Shown: piece by piece, positions 8,356 to 16,795 of the stretch
Layout of the letters: every line of letters starts with the position of its first letter
Numbering within the stretch: position 1 is the stretch's first letter
Assembly (NCBI GenBank): GCA_050942995.1
Contig: JBMNOI010000034.1
Coordinates: 1 to 32,020 of the forward strand
From: JBMNOI01 sp050942995
Lineage (GTDB): Bacteria; Chloroflexota; Anaerolineae; UBA1429
Direction of reading: 5' to 3'
DNA: 32,020 nucleotides
Notes under the pieces: generated by a model
Database searches by the model: none
What the model was told of the DNA's origin: nothing
The model's input: the letters and a program-made list of their open reading frames with translations, nothing else
Made by a program: the position numbers and the translations under genes

Positions 8356-11307
8356 TCATTCCCCCATAAAGCGCAGGATCAACGGCATATAGCCGAACGA
8401 CCCGTCCGGTGGATCGTCTTCGGGGGGATCATCTTCGGGCAGCAGCGCATAGCGGATGGCAAGCTGAGGCCGCAGCGTTCCCTCCGGGTGTTGTGAAGAG
8501 GCCAACCACGCGCGAGAGAACTGTTTGCTATCGCTGCGCAGCAACACGCCGTGGTTCGTCTCCGGCTGCCTGTACCAGCGCGCCACCAGATCGGTGAGGT
8601 CAAAGCTGTACCATCGCTCTGCCTGCACCAGCATGGTATTGTGTGATACCATGCCCTCCCGGTCGACAACGATCGAATTGCCTCCCGGCTCTCCCCAGGG
8701 GTCTCCCGTCCCGGCCAGATGCCAGGTCGCCTGATCGGACTGCCAGGCACGCCGGACGCCGTAGGCGCTCGCCACCATCAGCGATTGCCCCTCTCGCTCC
8801 AGAACATAGAGACGCAATTGCGCATCGTCGATACGGGCATTGGCGGGCAACATCGACAGGTCGAAACGGATCAACGAGACCGCCATCCCATCCGCCATCA
8901 CCTGCATACGGGGGGATGTCGAAAAGTTGGCATCGGTATCCAGCTTGTCGAGATAGGAATCCACCACACCCGTATAGCCCCCAAGCCCTTGCTGCAATAC
9001 CACATCGGCCACATGGGGCGTCGGTGTGGCCGTCGCCGGCGGCGCGGCCTGTGGCGTATTCGTCGGCGTATACTTGGGCGTGGCCGTGGCCGTCGGCGTG
9101 GGCGAATAGATCGGTGTAATCGTCGGCGTCGTAGGCGGCACAGCCGTGGGGGTGGGGGCTCCCTGCTGCCCCCGTAACCAGGATATCACCGGCCCCATCA
9201 CCTGAGCGCGCACCCCCGCCGACTGAAGCGCCTCCAGCCCAAAGCCCATAATGACGGCACGGTAATCGCCCGTATCGATCCGCAGGGCGCCCGCCCCCTG
9301 AGCCAGGTCCTCGCCCATCGTCTTCACCGGATGACCGTCATCGGCGGACCGCACAAGTTCCCGGGGAAGTGCCCCCGCCAGGTGATCGTAGCGGGCGATC
9401 ACCACCGCCGGCGGCAGCGCCTCCAGTTCACTGGGCCACGATTGATTCTCGGCGCCATCATACGGATCCGCATAAACCGGACTCAGCGCCAGATAGAGGC
9501 CGTCGAGAATGTCACCCGTCACGCCCTGCAACGCATAGAGTCCCACATCATCCTGCGCCAGGCGCGCCGACAAATAGTCATGGAGCAATGCCGAATCGCG
9601 CAGGTTAAAGCCGGCATCCTGCCCTACGATAAAAAGGTTTCCCCCCTCATCCAGAAAACGCTCCAGATTGCGCTGCGTCTCGGTCGAGCCGAGGTATCCC
9701 GCATCGGGGACCGCCCAGATCACCACACCGGCAGGGCCGACATATTCGCGCAGGATGTCGTCCGGCACGTCACCTCGTTGATCGCAGAGCCACAGATCAT
9801 ACCCATAACCGGCATCATCCAGCGCCCGGGTAAAGTATGGCTCGAACCAGGCGGTGCTCTGCGGCCCTTGATCCAGCACCAGCAGAACATCCTCCGTTCG
9901 GGCAAAGGGCCCCTGTACACGGATCACCCCCTCGACCAGAGGCGCCAGAATCTCGTTGCCGGCCGTATCGCGAATGCGAAACCGATACCCGATCACACTC
10001 GATTCGGGAAAGGGGCCCAGGGAGCCGCCATAGATGCCGTCACCGGCTTCCTCATCGCCATGCTGGCCGTCATCGTACAAACCTAACTCGGTCTGAGGCG
10101 CGCCGTTCAGCGTCCATACAAGCGATACCGAGGCCACGGCATCGTCATCGGTGGCCTCGACCCGCATCTGTATCACATCCTCATGGGTCACCCATCGGGG
10201 CTCGTAATAGCTATCCTCATAGTGCGGCGGAGGGCCGGTATCCTCGTCATAGCCCGGCACCGCCATCCAGATATCCTCGCTCACTGCCCGATCGCTATGC
10301 CAGAAAAGTGCCACCCGACCACCGCTGAGGGCGACGGCGCTCACATCCTGGTCGGGCCCGGCAAAGCGCGTGTAACGCACATCGGCCGACCAGGTATTGC
10401 CCCCGTCGGTGCTCAACCGATAATAGAGATCGCTCTCTCCGGAGCGCGTGGAATGCCAGAAGAGCCACAGGGTACGATCCGAAGACTGCACGATGGCCGC
10501 CCGCGAATCACTCTCGGGATCGGTCGTCAGTCGCGTGTCGTCAGACCAGGTGCTCCCCCCATCGGTGGTACGCCGGCTCCAGATATCCATGTTGCCGCTG
10601 CGCCTCGAATGCCACACTACCCAGATGGTGCCGTCGTGCAACTGGACGAGGTCGGGGTTATAGTCCCAGTCCGTATGAGTGGTCAGTTGAGTCGCATCGG
10701 TCCATGTAGCGCCGTCGTCGGCGCTGGTGCTGTACCATATGTCCCAGTTTCCCGAGCGATAAGAGTACCACACTACCCACAGCCGTCCGTCAGCGGCCTG
10801 CATCACCCGGGGCGCATAATCCCACAGCTCGTGTTGATCGAAGCGTATCGGGTGCGCCCAGGTTACGCCACCGTCCACGCTCGTGCGATACCACAAATCG
10901 AACTGCCCGGGGTTATCCCGATCCGATGACCAGAACACCCAGAGTTTACCATCCTGTCCCACGGCAATGCCGGGAAACCAGTCGGTAGAGGACTGATCTG
11001 TGAGGGGCACCGCCTCGCTCCAGGTAGATCCCTCATCTGCACTGGATGTGTACCACACATCATAGGTGCCCGCCGTGCGCTGATAGTAGACCAGATGCAG
11101 GCGCCCGCTGCTATCCCGGGCCACCGAGGGCCCGGTCTGCGGGTCTGGTGAGACGGTCACCCGGCGCGGCCCGCCGAATGCCAGGCATGTGGGGCAGGGC
11201 AGAGCCAGCATGGCGCCCCACAGCACCAGGCATCCGGCCGCGATGGTCAACAGGCGAACGGCAACTATGCGAATGTCGATGGGAACCCGAATGGTTCGCC
11301 TTGCCAT
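8356..11307 (-). CDS. Large exported Asp-box (BNR) propeller protein in the PilY1 position
   Basis: Predicted surface protein of 983 residues. It has an N-terminal signal/membrane segment (IRIVAVRLLTIAAGCLVLWGAMLAL). A sialidase-like beta-propeller follows, with five Asp boxes of the form S/T-x-D-x-G-x-T-W at about residues 89-97, 144-150, 195-202, 247-254 and 299-306. Next are an Ig-like region (about 375-460), an alpha/beta domain (VLLVLDQGPQSTAWFEPYF onward), a long TP-rich linker, a DNRLRE-type domain (VDSYLDKLDTDANFS onward) and a C-terminal YMPLILR tail. No sialidase catalytic set was recognised, so enzyme activity is not claimed. The ATG at 11307 has a GGAG site 6 bases upstream; a GTG at 11349 overlapping the previous stop would add 14 residues. 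It follows the PilX-like gene, as PilY1 does elsewhere, which suggests a pilus-associated adhesin (inference). Confidence 0.85.
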   Translation of the reverse strand: MARRTIRVPIDIRIVAVRLLTIAAGCLVLWGAMLALPCPTCLAFGGPRRVTVSPDPQTGPSVARDSSGRLHLVYYQRTAGTYDVWYTSSADEGSTWSEAVPLTDQSSTDWFPGIAVGQDGKLWVFWSSDRDNPGQFDLWYRTSVDGGVTWAHPIRFDQHELWDYAPRVMQAADGRLWVVWYSYRSGNWDIWYSTSADDGATWTDATQLTTHTDWDYNPDLVQLHDGTIWVVWHSRRSGNMDIWSRRTTDGGSTWSDDTRLTTDPESDSRAAIVQSSDRTLWLFWHSTRSGESDLYYRLSTDGGNTWSADVRYTRFAGPDQDVSAVALSGGRVALFWHSDRAVSEDIWMAVPGYDEDTGPPPHYEDSYYEPRWVTHEDVIQMRVEATDDDAVASVSLVWTLNGAPQTELGLYDDGQHGDEEAGDGIYGGSLGPFPESSVIGYRFRIRDTAGNEILAPLVEGVIRVQGPFARTEDVLLVLDQGPQSTAWFEPYFTRALDDAGYGYDLWLCDQRGDVPDDILREYVGPAGVVIWAVPDAGYLGSTETQRNLERFLDEGGNLFIVGQDAGFNLRDSALLHDYLSARLAQDDVGLYALQGVTGDILDGLYLALSPVYADPYDGAENQSWPSELEALPPAVVIARYDHLAGALPRELVRSADDGHPVKTMGEDLAQGAGALRIDTGDYRAVIMGFGLEALQSAGVRAQVMGPVISWLRGQQGAPTPTAVPPTTPTITPIYSPTPTATATPKYTPTNTPQAAPPATATPTPHVADVVLQQGLGGYTGVVDSYLDKLDTDANFSTSPRMQVMADGMAVSLIRFDLSMLPANARIDDAQLRLYVLEREGQSLMVASAYGVRRAWQSDQATWHLAGTGDPWGEPGGNSIVVDREGMVSHNTMLVQAERWYSFDLTDLVARWYRQPETNHGVLLRSDSKQFSRAWLASSQHPEGTLRPQLAIRYALLPEDDPPEDDPPDGSFGYMPLILRFMGE

Positions 11308-11345
11308 AGGACTCTCCACGTTCCACGGATCGACACCTGTATTAC

Positions 11346-12509
11346 TCACTCTACCAGCCAGGAGAGAATGGACAACCCCGCATCCTCACAGTAGCGCACG
11401 CGGGCCGTTACCGTGGTATCTCCCGCGGTAGAACGGATATCGAACGTGCCACACCCTTCGTCTTCGTCGCCCTGCGGGGGCGGCTGCACCGTTAACCCCT
11501 GCCCCGAGATATCCACCGAATCCCCCAGGAAAGCGCCGGCCAGTCCGCCGGAACCGCTTACGCGAATGAGTCCATCCGGAGCGTACACATAGCCGCCGAG
11601 CTGGGTGATCCCGCTGCCGGTGACCCGGATGACCGGGTTCGTGCAGCGCGCCGAGCCGGTGAAGCTGGCCGCCGAGTAGAGCGAGAGGCTGTCGACATAG
11701 GGCCGTAGATTGTAGCCCGAACCGATCATCTCGATGGTCCCCAGGGTGACAAACGTCGCCGCGCCGCTAAAGCTATTTCCGTTGATCTTGAGATCGCCGG
11801 TGATGAAATAGAGCCCGTTGAACTCGTAGCCGCTCTGGTTGATCTGCAGGTCCCCGTCGATATAGTGATACTCGCCACGTTGAGCGGCATAGTAGGCCGG
11901 GGTGCCCAACCGGGTGGGATCGTCATAGTCGGACAGGAAGAACTGTTCGGGAAAGTCAGCCGCTACCGTCTTGACCGGGTTATTCGGTGGAGGTGGCACA
12001 AAGGTAATGTTATTCCCCGCATCCATATCCGTCACATATTCGACGATCCCCTCGATGTGGGTACTACCCCCTTTGATGCGAATCCCACGGTTCGAATGGG
12101 CGTTGCCCACCAATCGGTTATGGGCGCCGGTCCAGTCCATCACCGAGGAGCAGGTCTCGCTGTTGCCCCAGAGGGTATGACTGAAGGTGCGCCTGACCGG
12201 CGCGGCCTGCAACGTCAGATCCATCTCGTTCACTGCGGCAGGCGGATCGATATCCAGGCTGGGGCGGGCCGCGTTGATGGCCTCGCGCAGTTCGGGTTCG
12301 CGCACCAATCGCCACAGCACATATTCGAGGCCTGCCTCGGCCGCATGCTGTTCGGCGATCGTTCGGGCATAACGCAAATCGGCGCTCTGGCGGGCGCCGG
12401 CGAAATGCAACAACGGCGTCACCAGAAGCGTTCCGATCATCAAGGTCACCATCGCCATAGGCAGAGAATTGCCGCCGGCGCCGGTCCATAGCGCTCTGAT
12501 GCGTCTCAT
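11346..12509 (-). CDS. PilX-like pilus assembly protein
   Basis: The 387-residue protein begins with a short basic segment, GAGG, then a hydrophobic helix (NSLPMAMVTLMIGTLLVTPLLHFAG), followed by an amphipathic helix (ARTIAEQHAAEAGLEYVLWRL) as in PilX-type N termini, where an aligned AAEAGL/AE-x-G stretch is usual. The rest is rich in G/S/T and beta-strand-like repeats (IDGDLQINQSGYEFNGLYFITGDLKINGNSF), suggesting a beta-helix or polymer-forming body rather than the small head of ordinary minor pilins. There is no consensus E+5 after the possible G cleavage site. A GGGAGG ribosome site lies 5 bases before the ATG. It sits between the PilW-like gene and the Asp-box gene. It could alternatively be an accessory surface protein anchored by its N-terminal helix. 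Confidence 0.7.
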   Translation of the reverse strand: MRRIRALWTGAGGNSLPMAMVTLMIGTLLVTPLLHFAGARQSADLRYARTIAEQHAAEAGLEYVLWRLVREPELREAINAARPSLDIDPPAAVNEMDLTLQAAPVRRTFSHTLWGNSETCSSVMDWTGAHNRLVGNAHSNRGIRIKGGSTHIEGIVEYVTDMDAGNNITFVPPPPNNPVKTVAADFPEQFFLSDYDDPTRLGTPAYYAAQRGEYHYIDGDLQINQSGYEFNGLYFITGDLKINGNSFSGAATFVTLGTIEMIGSGYNLRPYVDSLSLYSAASFTGSARCTNPVIRVTGSGITQLGGYVYAPDGLIRVSGSGGLAGAFLGDSVDISGQGLTVQPPPQGDEDEGCGTFDIRSTAGDTTVTARVRYCEDAGLSILSWLVE

Positions 12510-12522
12510 GGCAACCTCCCTC

Positions 12523-13032
12523 TCATTGCGCCGTCAGCCGTCGGTTAAAGCTGAGCGTCAGGGTTCGGCTCTGCCCCGGCAAAAGGGTCGTCATCTCGAC
12601 GATCAACGTATCGCCGACAGGCCCATCCTCGCCAAAGTCGATCGCCTCGATCTGTCGGCCGATCACCCACGCACCGTCCCCGTCGTCTCGCAACAGCACT
12701 CGGGCATCCGGGTCGTAGCGATAGACGACCTGTCGTATCTCGGCCGGGACAACTTGCCCAAAGGGATAGCCCGGAATCTCCAGGGTCAGCCGCTGCCCCT
12801 CCTCATCGACCAGGCCCGACATGGCGCCCGCCACATCACGATTCAGTAACGTCGACACGCTCTGGGTCTGCTGGCTCAAAGTCAACGTATCCTGGTGCAA
12901 TCGGCTGAGGCCACCGAACTGATAGAGCGCCATCACGACCACGCTCAACACGACCGTTCCGATGGCCGTGGCGATCAGCATTTCGAGCAGCGTGATGCCA
13001 TCTTCCCGCGCGAGGCGCCGACGCCGGTTCAT
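12523..13032 (-). CDS. PilW-like minor pilin (class III-type prepilin N terminus)
   Basis: A 169-residue protein with a textbook type IV prepilin start: basic leader MNRRRRLARED, cleavage after G12, then ITLLEMLIATAIGTVVLSVVVMALYQFG with glutamate at +5. PilD would remove the first 12 residues and the helix would pack into the pilus core or priming complex. The body carries beta-strand-like stretches (RVLLRDDGDGAWVIGRQIEAIDFGED; TLIVEMTTLLPGQSRTLTLSFNRRL), as in PilW/GspJ-like minor pilins. The ATG overlaps the preceding stop as ATGA. Assignment to PilW rather than GspJ depends on the type IV pilus neighbours. Confidence 0.85.
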   Translation of the reverse strand: MNRRRRLAREDGITLLEMLIATAIGTVVLSVVVMALYQFGGLSRLHQDTLTLSQQTQSVSTLLNRDVAGAMSGLVDEEGQRLTLEIPGYPFGQVVPAEIRQVVYRYDPDARVLLRDDGDGAWVIGRQIEAIDFGEDGPVGDTLIVEMTTLLPGQSRTLTLSFNRRLTAQ

Positions 13033-13493
13033 GGCCTGTCTCCTTTGTAATCTTCTAGCACAAAGACGGGCCGCTCCGGGTTCAGCGTCACATAGACCGC
13101 CACCTCCACGCGTTGCAGGCCGCTATCGTCCAGAGGAAACGGCTCGAATCGCTCCGTCAGTGGATTCCACCCCTCGACCGTGACAGTCAGCTCGTAGGCA
13201 TCGGTCGTCTCGATCGTAGGATAGGGTGAGGCCGGCGGGTCCGGCGAGTAGGGCGCCTCTTTGATCGCATCCATCTGCTCCCGGGCATAGTGCTCGGCAC
13301 TCACCCGCCGTTCGACGGCCAGCACACCACGGCTGCCCACGCCAAGGCCGCCGAGCAGAATCATCAGCGTGGCGCCCACAATGGCCAGCGCCAGCAACTC
13401 GCTGACAAAGGTGCTCCCCCTTTGATCCCAATATATCGCCACCGCTTTGTTGTGCGTTCGGACGACCGAACATGTGCCATCGGTTGCGTTCAC
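13029..13493 (-). CDS. PilV-like minor pilin with atypical cleavage site
   Basis: A 154-residue protein with a leader of about 26 residues ending DQRG, then STFVSELLALAIVGATLMILLGG. The hydrophobic helix and following amphipathic helix (ERRVSAEHYAREQMDAIKE) match the PilV/GspI type. If cleaved after G26, the glutamate falls at +6 rather than the usual +5. The C-terminal part is short and beta-rich (YELTVTVEGWNPLTERFE; QRVEVAVYVTLNPERPVFVLEDYK). The GTG at 13493 overlaps the pilC stop as GTGA. The gene overlaps the next minor pilin by 4 bases, so the trio is one coupled unit. It probably forms a priming complex with the PilW- and PilX-like proteins. Confidence 0.8.
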   Translation of the reverse strand: MNATDGTCSVVRTHNKAVAIYWDQRGSTFVSELLALAIVGATLMILLGGLGVGSRGVLAVERRVSAEHYAREQMDAIKEAPYSPDPPASPYPTIETTDAYELTVTVEGWNPLTERFEPFPLDDSGLQRVEVAVYVTLNPERPVFVLEDYKGDRP

Positions 13494-14689
13494 TGGATGG
13501 CCCCCATCAGGCTGTACATGGGCATGATGATGGAAACGGCGACAAACCCCACCATCACGCCGATAAAGATGGTCAATGCCGGCTCGAGCGCGCCGGTCAG
13601 CGCGGTAACGGCCCGATCCACCTCGTCCTCATAGAATACGGCCAGCGTCTCCAGGTTCGAGTCCAGCGAGCCGGTCTCTTCTCCCACACGCACCATCTGC
13701 ACCAGCATTCCCGAGAACACCTTCTGCTGCCCCAGGGGTCCGGCCAGCCCGTGCCCCTGCAACAGTTCGGAATGCACCTCTTCCATCGCCTGGCGCAGCA
13801 CGGTATTGCTCTGGCTCCGAGTGATCATATCCAGAATCTCGGGCACCGAGATGCCGGCGCGCAACAGGGTCGACATGGAGCGGCACATGCGCGCCACCGC
13901 CCCCTGCACAATCACCTGGCCGATCAGGGGAATCTTGAGCACAGTGCGGTCAAAGATCGGCCGCCCCACATCGCTACGCACGAACAGGAAACCCGATGCG
14001 GCCAGCAGAACGATGCCGCCAAAAATATACAATCGGTAGGTCGAGAAAAAGTCGGTCAGCGCCAGCAAAAGCCGCGTCGGCAGAGGCAGCTCTGCGTCGA
14101 AATTGGTGAACAAGGTCATCAGCGGGGGCAGGGCCACCGTCAGCATAAGGATGGCCACACCGATAGCGATGACGGTGACCACCGTCGGATAGGTCATGGC
14201 GCCACGCACCTTGCGGATCAGGGCCTCTTCCTTCTCCATATAGATCGCCATCTGTCGCAGCACCATCTCCAGGTTGCCGGCATGCTCCCCCACCTCGATG
14301 AGCCGCCCATACAACGCCGGGAACACCCCTTTATGTCGAGCGAGAGACTCTGAGAAGAGCTTTCCCTGCTGGATATCCACCGCGATCTCGCCCAGAATCT
14401 CGCGCAGTCGCTTGTTCGTCATCTGCTCCTGCAACAACTGCAGCGCCCGAACGATGGGAATGCCCGATTCGATCAAAGTGGCGAGCTGACGCGAGAATAC
14501 GATCAGGTCACGCGTGGTGACGCGAGCCTGAAGGAGCCGCGTCACGCTGCTCTCTCGGATCTCGCGCAGCGAGACGACGGTGTACTGCTGTTTCCACAGG
14601 ATATCCTCGGCCGCCTGTTCCGAGGGGGCCTCCAGACGCCCCTGCACCTGCTTGCCCTGGGGCGTGTAAGCGATGTAACGATAGGCCAT
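13490..14689 (-). CDS. pilC: PilC / GspF-family pilus inner-membrane platform protein
   Basis: Polytopic membrane platform on which PilB and PilT act to drive subunit addition and removal. The 399-residue protein has the expected N-terminal extension (MAYRYIAYTPQGKQVQGRLEA), a first GspF cytoplasmic domain (FSRQLATLIESGIPIVRALQLL; LYGRLIEVGEHAGNLEMVLRQMA), two membrane segments (VVTVIAIGVAILMLTVALPPLM and YIFGGIVLLAASGFLFV), a second GspF domain (MCRSMSTLLRAGISVPEILDMI; MLVQMVRVGEETGSLDSNLETLA) and a third membrane helix near the C terminus (ALTIFIGVMVGFVAVSIIM). All parts are intact and the length is normal. A GAGGGA ribosome site is 7 bases upstream of the ATG. It follows pilB by 17 bases. 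Confidence 0.95.
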   Translation of the reverse strand: MAYRYIAYTPQGKQVQGRLEAPSEQAAEDILWKQQYTVVSLREIRESSVTRLLQARVTTRDLIVFSRQLATLIESGIPIVRALQLLQEQMTNKRLREILGEIAVDIQQGKLFSESLARHKGVFPALYGRLIEVGEHAGNLEMVLRQMAIYMEKEEALIRKVRGAMTYPTVVTVIAIGVAILMLTVALPPLMTLFTNFDAELPLPTRLLLALTDFFSTYRLYIFGGIVLLAASGFLFVRSDVGRPIFDRTVLKIPLIGQVIVQGAVARMCRSMSTLLRAGISVPEILDMITRSQSNTVLRQAMEEVHSELLQGHGLAGPLGQQKVFSGMLVQMVRVGEETGSLDSNLETLAVFYEDEVDRAVTALTGALEPALTIFIGVMVGFVAVSIIMPMYSLMGAIQ

Positions 14690-14706
14690 CGATCGATCCC
14701 TCAGTC

Positions 14707-16617
14707 TCAGATCAGAGCAAAGACGTTCTTGAGCACCTCAGAGGGCGTCGTAATCCCCTCTTTGACCTTGAGCATACCGTCCTGGAGCATGCTTCGCATG
14801 TCCGATGCCAGCGCCGCCTGACGGATCTCGTCGGTATTGGCGCCGCGCAGCACGTGGCGGCGAATCTCGTCATCCAGCACCAGCAACTCGAACACCGCCA
14901 CGCGGCCTCGATAGCCCGTCTCGGCGCAATAGTTACAGCCCACGCCGTAATAGAACTCGCTCCGGCTTTCGCCCGTCTCGCGCTCGTACACCATCCGCTC
15001 GATCTCGGGTGCCTCGCGCAAGGTTCGGCAGTGGGTACACACCCGTCGCACCAGGCGCTGCGAGACCACCGCCAGCAGAGAAGAGGTCACCAGAAACGGC
15101 TCCACCCCCAGATCGACGAGCCGGAGAATGGCGCCCACTGTGTCGTTGGCGTGAATCGACGATAACACCAGGTGACCGGTAAGCGAGGCCTGCACCGCCG
15201 TATTCGCCGTCTCCTGATCGCGAATCTCACCCACCAGAATAATGTTGGGGTCCAGACGCATAGCGGCGCGCAATCCACTGGCAAAGTCGATCCCTGCCTG
15301 GCGGTTGACCTGCACCTGCGAGATGCCGTCGAAACGATATTCGACCGGATCCTCGATGGTGATGATCTTGTTCTCGTCTTTATCGAGCTGATTGATACTG
15401 GCGTACAGGGTACTCGTCTTGCCCGATCCGGTAGGCCCGGCGATAAGCAGAATACCCCATGGCGAGTGGATGATGCGCGAATACCGCTCGTGCATGTCGG
15501 ACGAAAACCCCAGCTCGTCCAGCCCCTTGACCGATACCGACTTGTCCAGCACGCGCAGCACCGCCATCTCGCCATAGATGGTGTTGATGGTGGCAACGCG
15601 AATATCCACCGCGACCCCGCCTACGGTGATCGAGAACTGGCCGTCCTGCGGTCGACGTCGCTCGGCAATATTCAGGTTCGAGAGCACCTTGATACGCGAA
15701 AGCACCGGCGCATGCACGCGAATGGGCAGGCTCATGGCGTCGTGCAGAACTCCATCGATACGATAGCGCACACGCAACTGGTTCACCTGCGGCTCGATAT
15801 GAATATCCGACGCCTTGTCCTGCACCGCCTGGCGAACGATCAACTCGACCGCCCGGGCAATGGGCGTCTGCGAAACCACCTCTGCCGACAGGCGTTGGGC
15901 CGCCTCGGCCTCGGCCTCTCCGACCGCCGGGGCGATCCGCTCGATCTGCCGCTCGATCTCGATAGCGTGCTGATAATGAAGCGCCAGCGCCGACTCGATA
16001 TCGGACCGGGATGCCTTGAGCGGCTTGATATTCAACGACGTTCGCGCACGCAGGTCCTCGATCGCATACAGATCGCCGGGGTTGGCCATGGCCACCACCA
16101 GGTGCCCCCCCTCCTGGCGCAACGGGATCAGCGTATGTTTGCGGGCCATCTCCTCGGGGATCAAACGCACGGCCTGGGCATCTACCTGGTAGCGTTTGAG
16201 GTCGATAACCGGCTGCTCGTCTCCCCGGTGGCGCTTGCGCTCGATCATCTGGATCACGGCATCGATCTCGAAGGGTTTGTACAGCACCCCATCCACACCG
16301 TTCCAGAGCGCCTCCGAAACTAATCCCTCCAGGCGGCTGTGCCCCGTCATGATGATGGTCGTCGCCGCGGCATTGATGGCTTTGATCTGGCGCAGCGTCT
16401 CGACTCCGTTCATCCCCGGCATCATGATATCGATGAGGATCAGGTCATAGGGCAAAGCCTTCATCTGCTCTACAGCCTGGATGCCATCCTGCGCCACCCC
16501 GACCGCATAGCCTTTCTCCTCGAGGATGTCGGCCAGTGTCTCGCACATTCCGGGGTCGTCATCGACGATAAGGATGCGTTGTGTTTCCTCTGCAATAGCT
16601 GTCGTCTGCTGTGCCAA
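14707..16617 (-). CDS. pilB: PilB extension ATPase with an N-terminal receiver (REC) domain
   Basis: The C-terminal two-thirds is a complete GspE/PilB ATPase: an MshEN/T2SSE N-terminal-like segment (LIPEEMARKHTLIPLRQEGGHLVVAMANP), SDIHIEP, Walker A GPTGSGKT, Asp-box ITIEDPVEY, Walker B DPNIILVGEIRD, TGHLVLSSIHAND, and the zinc tetracysteine CTHC...CNYC that marks PilB rather than PilT. Ahead of it is a full response-regulator receiver: acidic triad in ILIVDDDPG, phosphoacceptor Asp in LILIDIMMPG (residue 63 from the chosen start), Thr in IIMTG and Lys in LYKPF. The TTG at 16617 was chosen because a GGAGG site lies 5 bases upstream; a TTG at 16656 has no such site. Ordinary PilB has no REC domain. 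It follows a two-component operon, so phosphorylation control of pilus extension is a reasonable inference. Confidence 0.93.
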   Translation of the reverse strand: MAQQTTAIAEETQRILIVDDDPGMCETLADILEEKGYAVGVAQDGIQAVEQMKALPYDLILIDIMMPGMNGVETLRQIKAINAAATTIIMTGHSRLEGLVSEALWNGVDGVLYKPFEIDAVIQMIERKRHRGDEQPVIDLKRYQVDAQAVRLIPEEMARKHTLIPLRQEGGHLVVAMANPGDLYAIEDLRARTSLNIKPLKASRSDIESALALHYQHAIEIERQIERIAPAVGEAEAEAAQRLSAEVVSQTPIARAVELIVRQAVQDKASDIHIEPQVNQLRVRYRIDGVLHDAMSLPIRVHAPVLSRIKVLSNLNIAERRRPQDGQFSITVGGVAVDIRVATINTIYGEMAVLRVLDKSVSVKGLDELGFSSDMHERYSRIIHSPWGILLIAGPTGSGKTSTLYASINQLDKDENKIITIEDPVEYRFDGISQVQVNRQAGIDFASGLRAAMRLDPNIILVGEIRDQETANTAVQASLTGHLVLSSIHANDTVGAILRLVDLGVEPFLVTSSLLAVVSQRLVRRVCTHCRTLREAPEIERMVYERETGESRSEFYYGVGCNYCAETGYRGRVAVFELLVLDDEIRRHVLRGANTDEIRQAALASDMRSMLQDGMLKVKEGITTPSEVLKNVFALI

Positions 16618-16701
16618 TCCCGCCTCCGTGAGGTCAAGCACCGGGTGAATGGACAATCTGCCGGTGGCTCACACCGCCGCAAAATGCCGCACTCCCCCCT
16701 T

Positions 16702-16717
16702 ATCATAACCGATCGGT
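16702..16717 (-). promoter_or_regulatory. Possible promoter element and palindrome before the REC-pilB gene
   Basis: In the 178-base gap upstream of pilB the minus strand carries TATGAT (16707-16702), directly preceded by the perfect palindrome ACCGATCGGT (16708-16717). No good -35 hexamer is visible at the right distance, so any promoter here would need an activator. The palindrome is short and its significance is uncertain. Confidence 0.3.
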
Positions 16718-16795
16718 GAAGGTGCGAACTAAAGGGTACATAAATAGATGTCGTCGGACAGGGCCTGTTGAGGAGTAACGGGCGTAAAGCCTGCG

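Noticed and set aside
8356..11307. Calling the Asp-box protein a sialidase
   Set aside because: Asp boxes occur in many non-enzymatic propellers, and the arginine triad, Tyr and Asp of sialidases could not be recognised.
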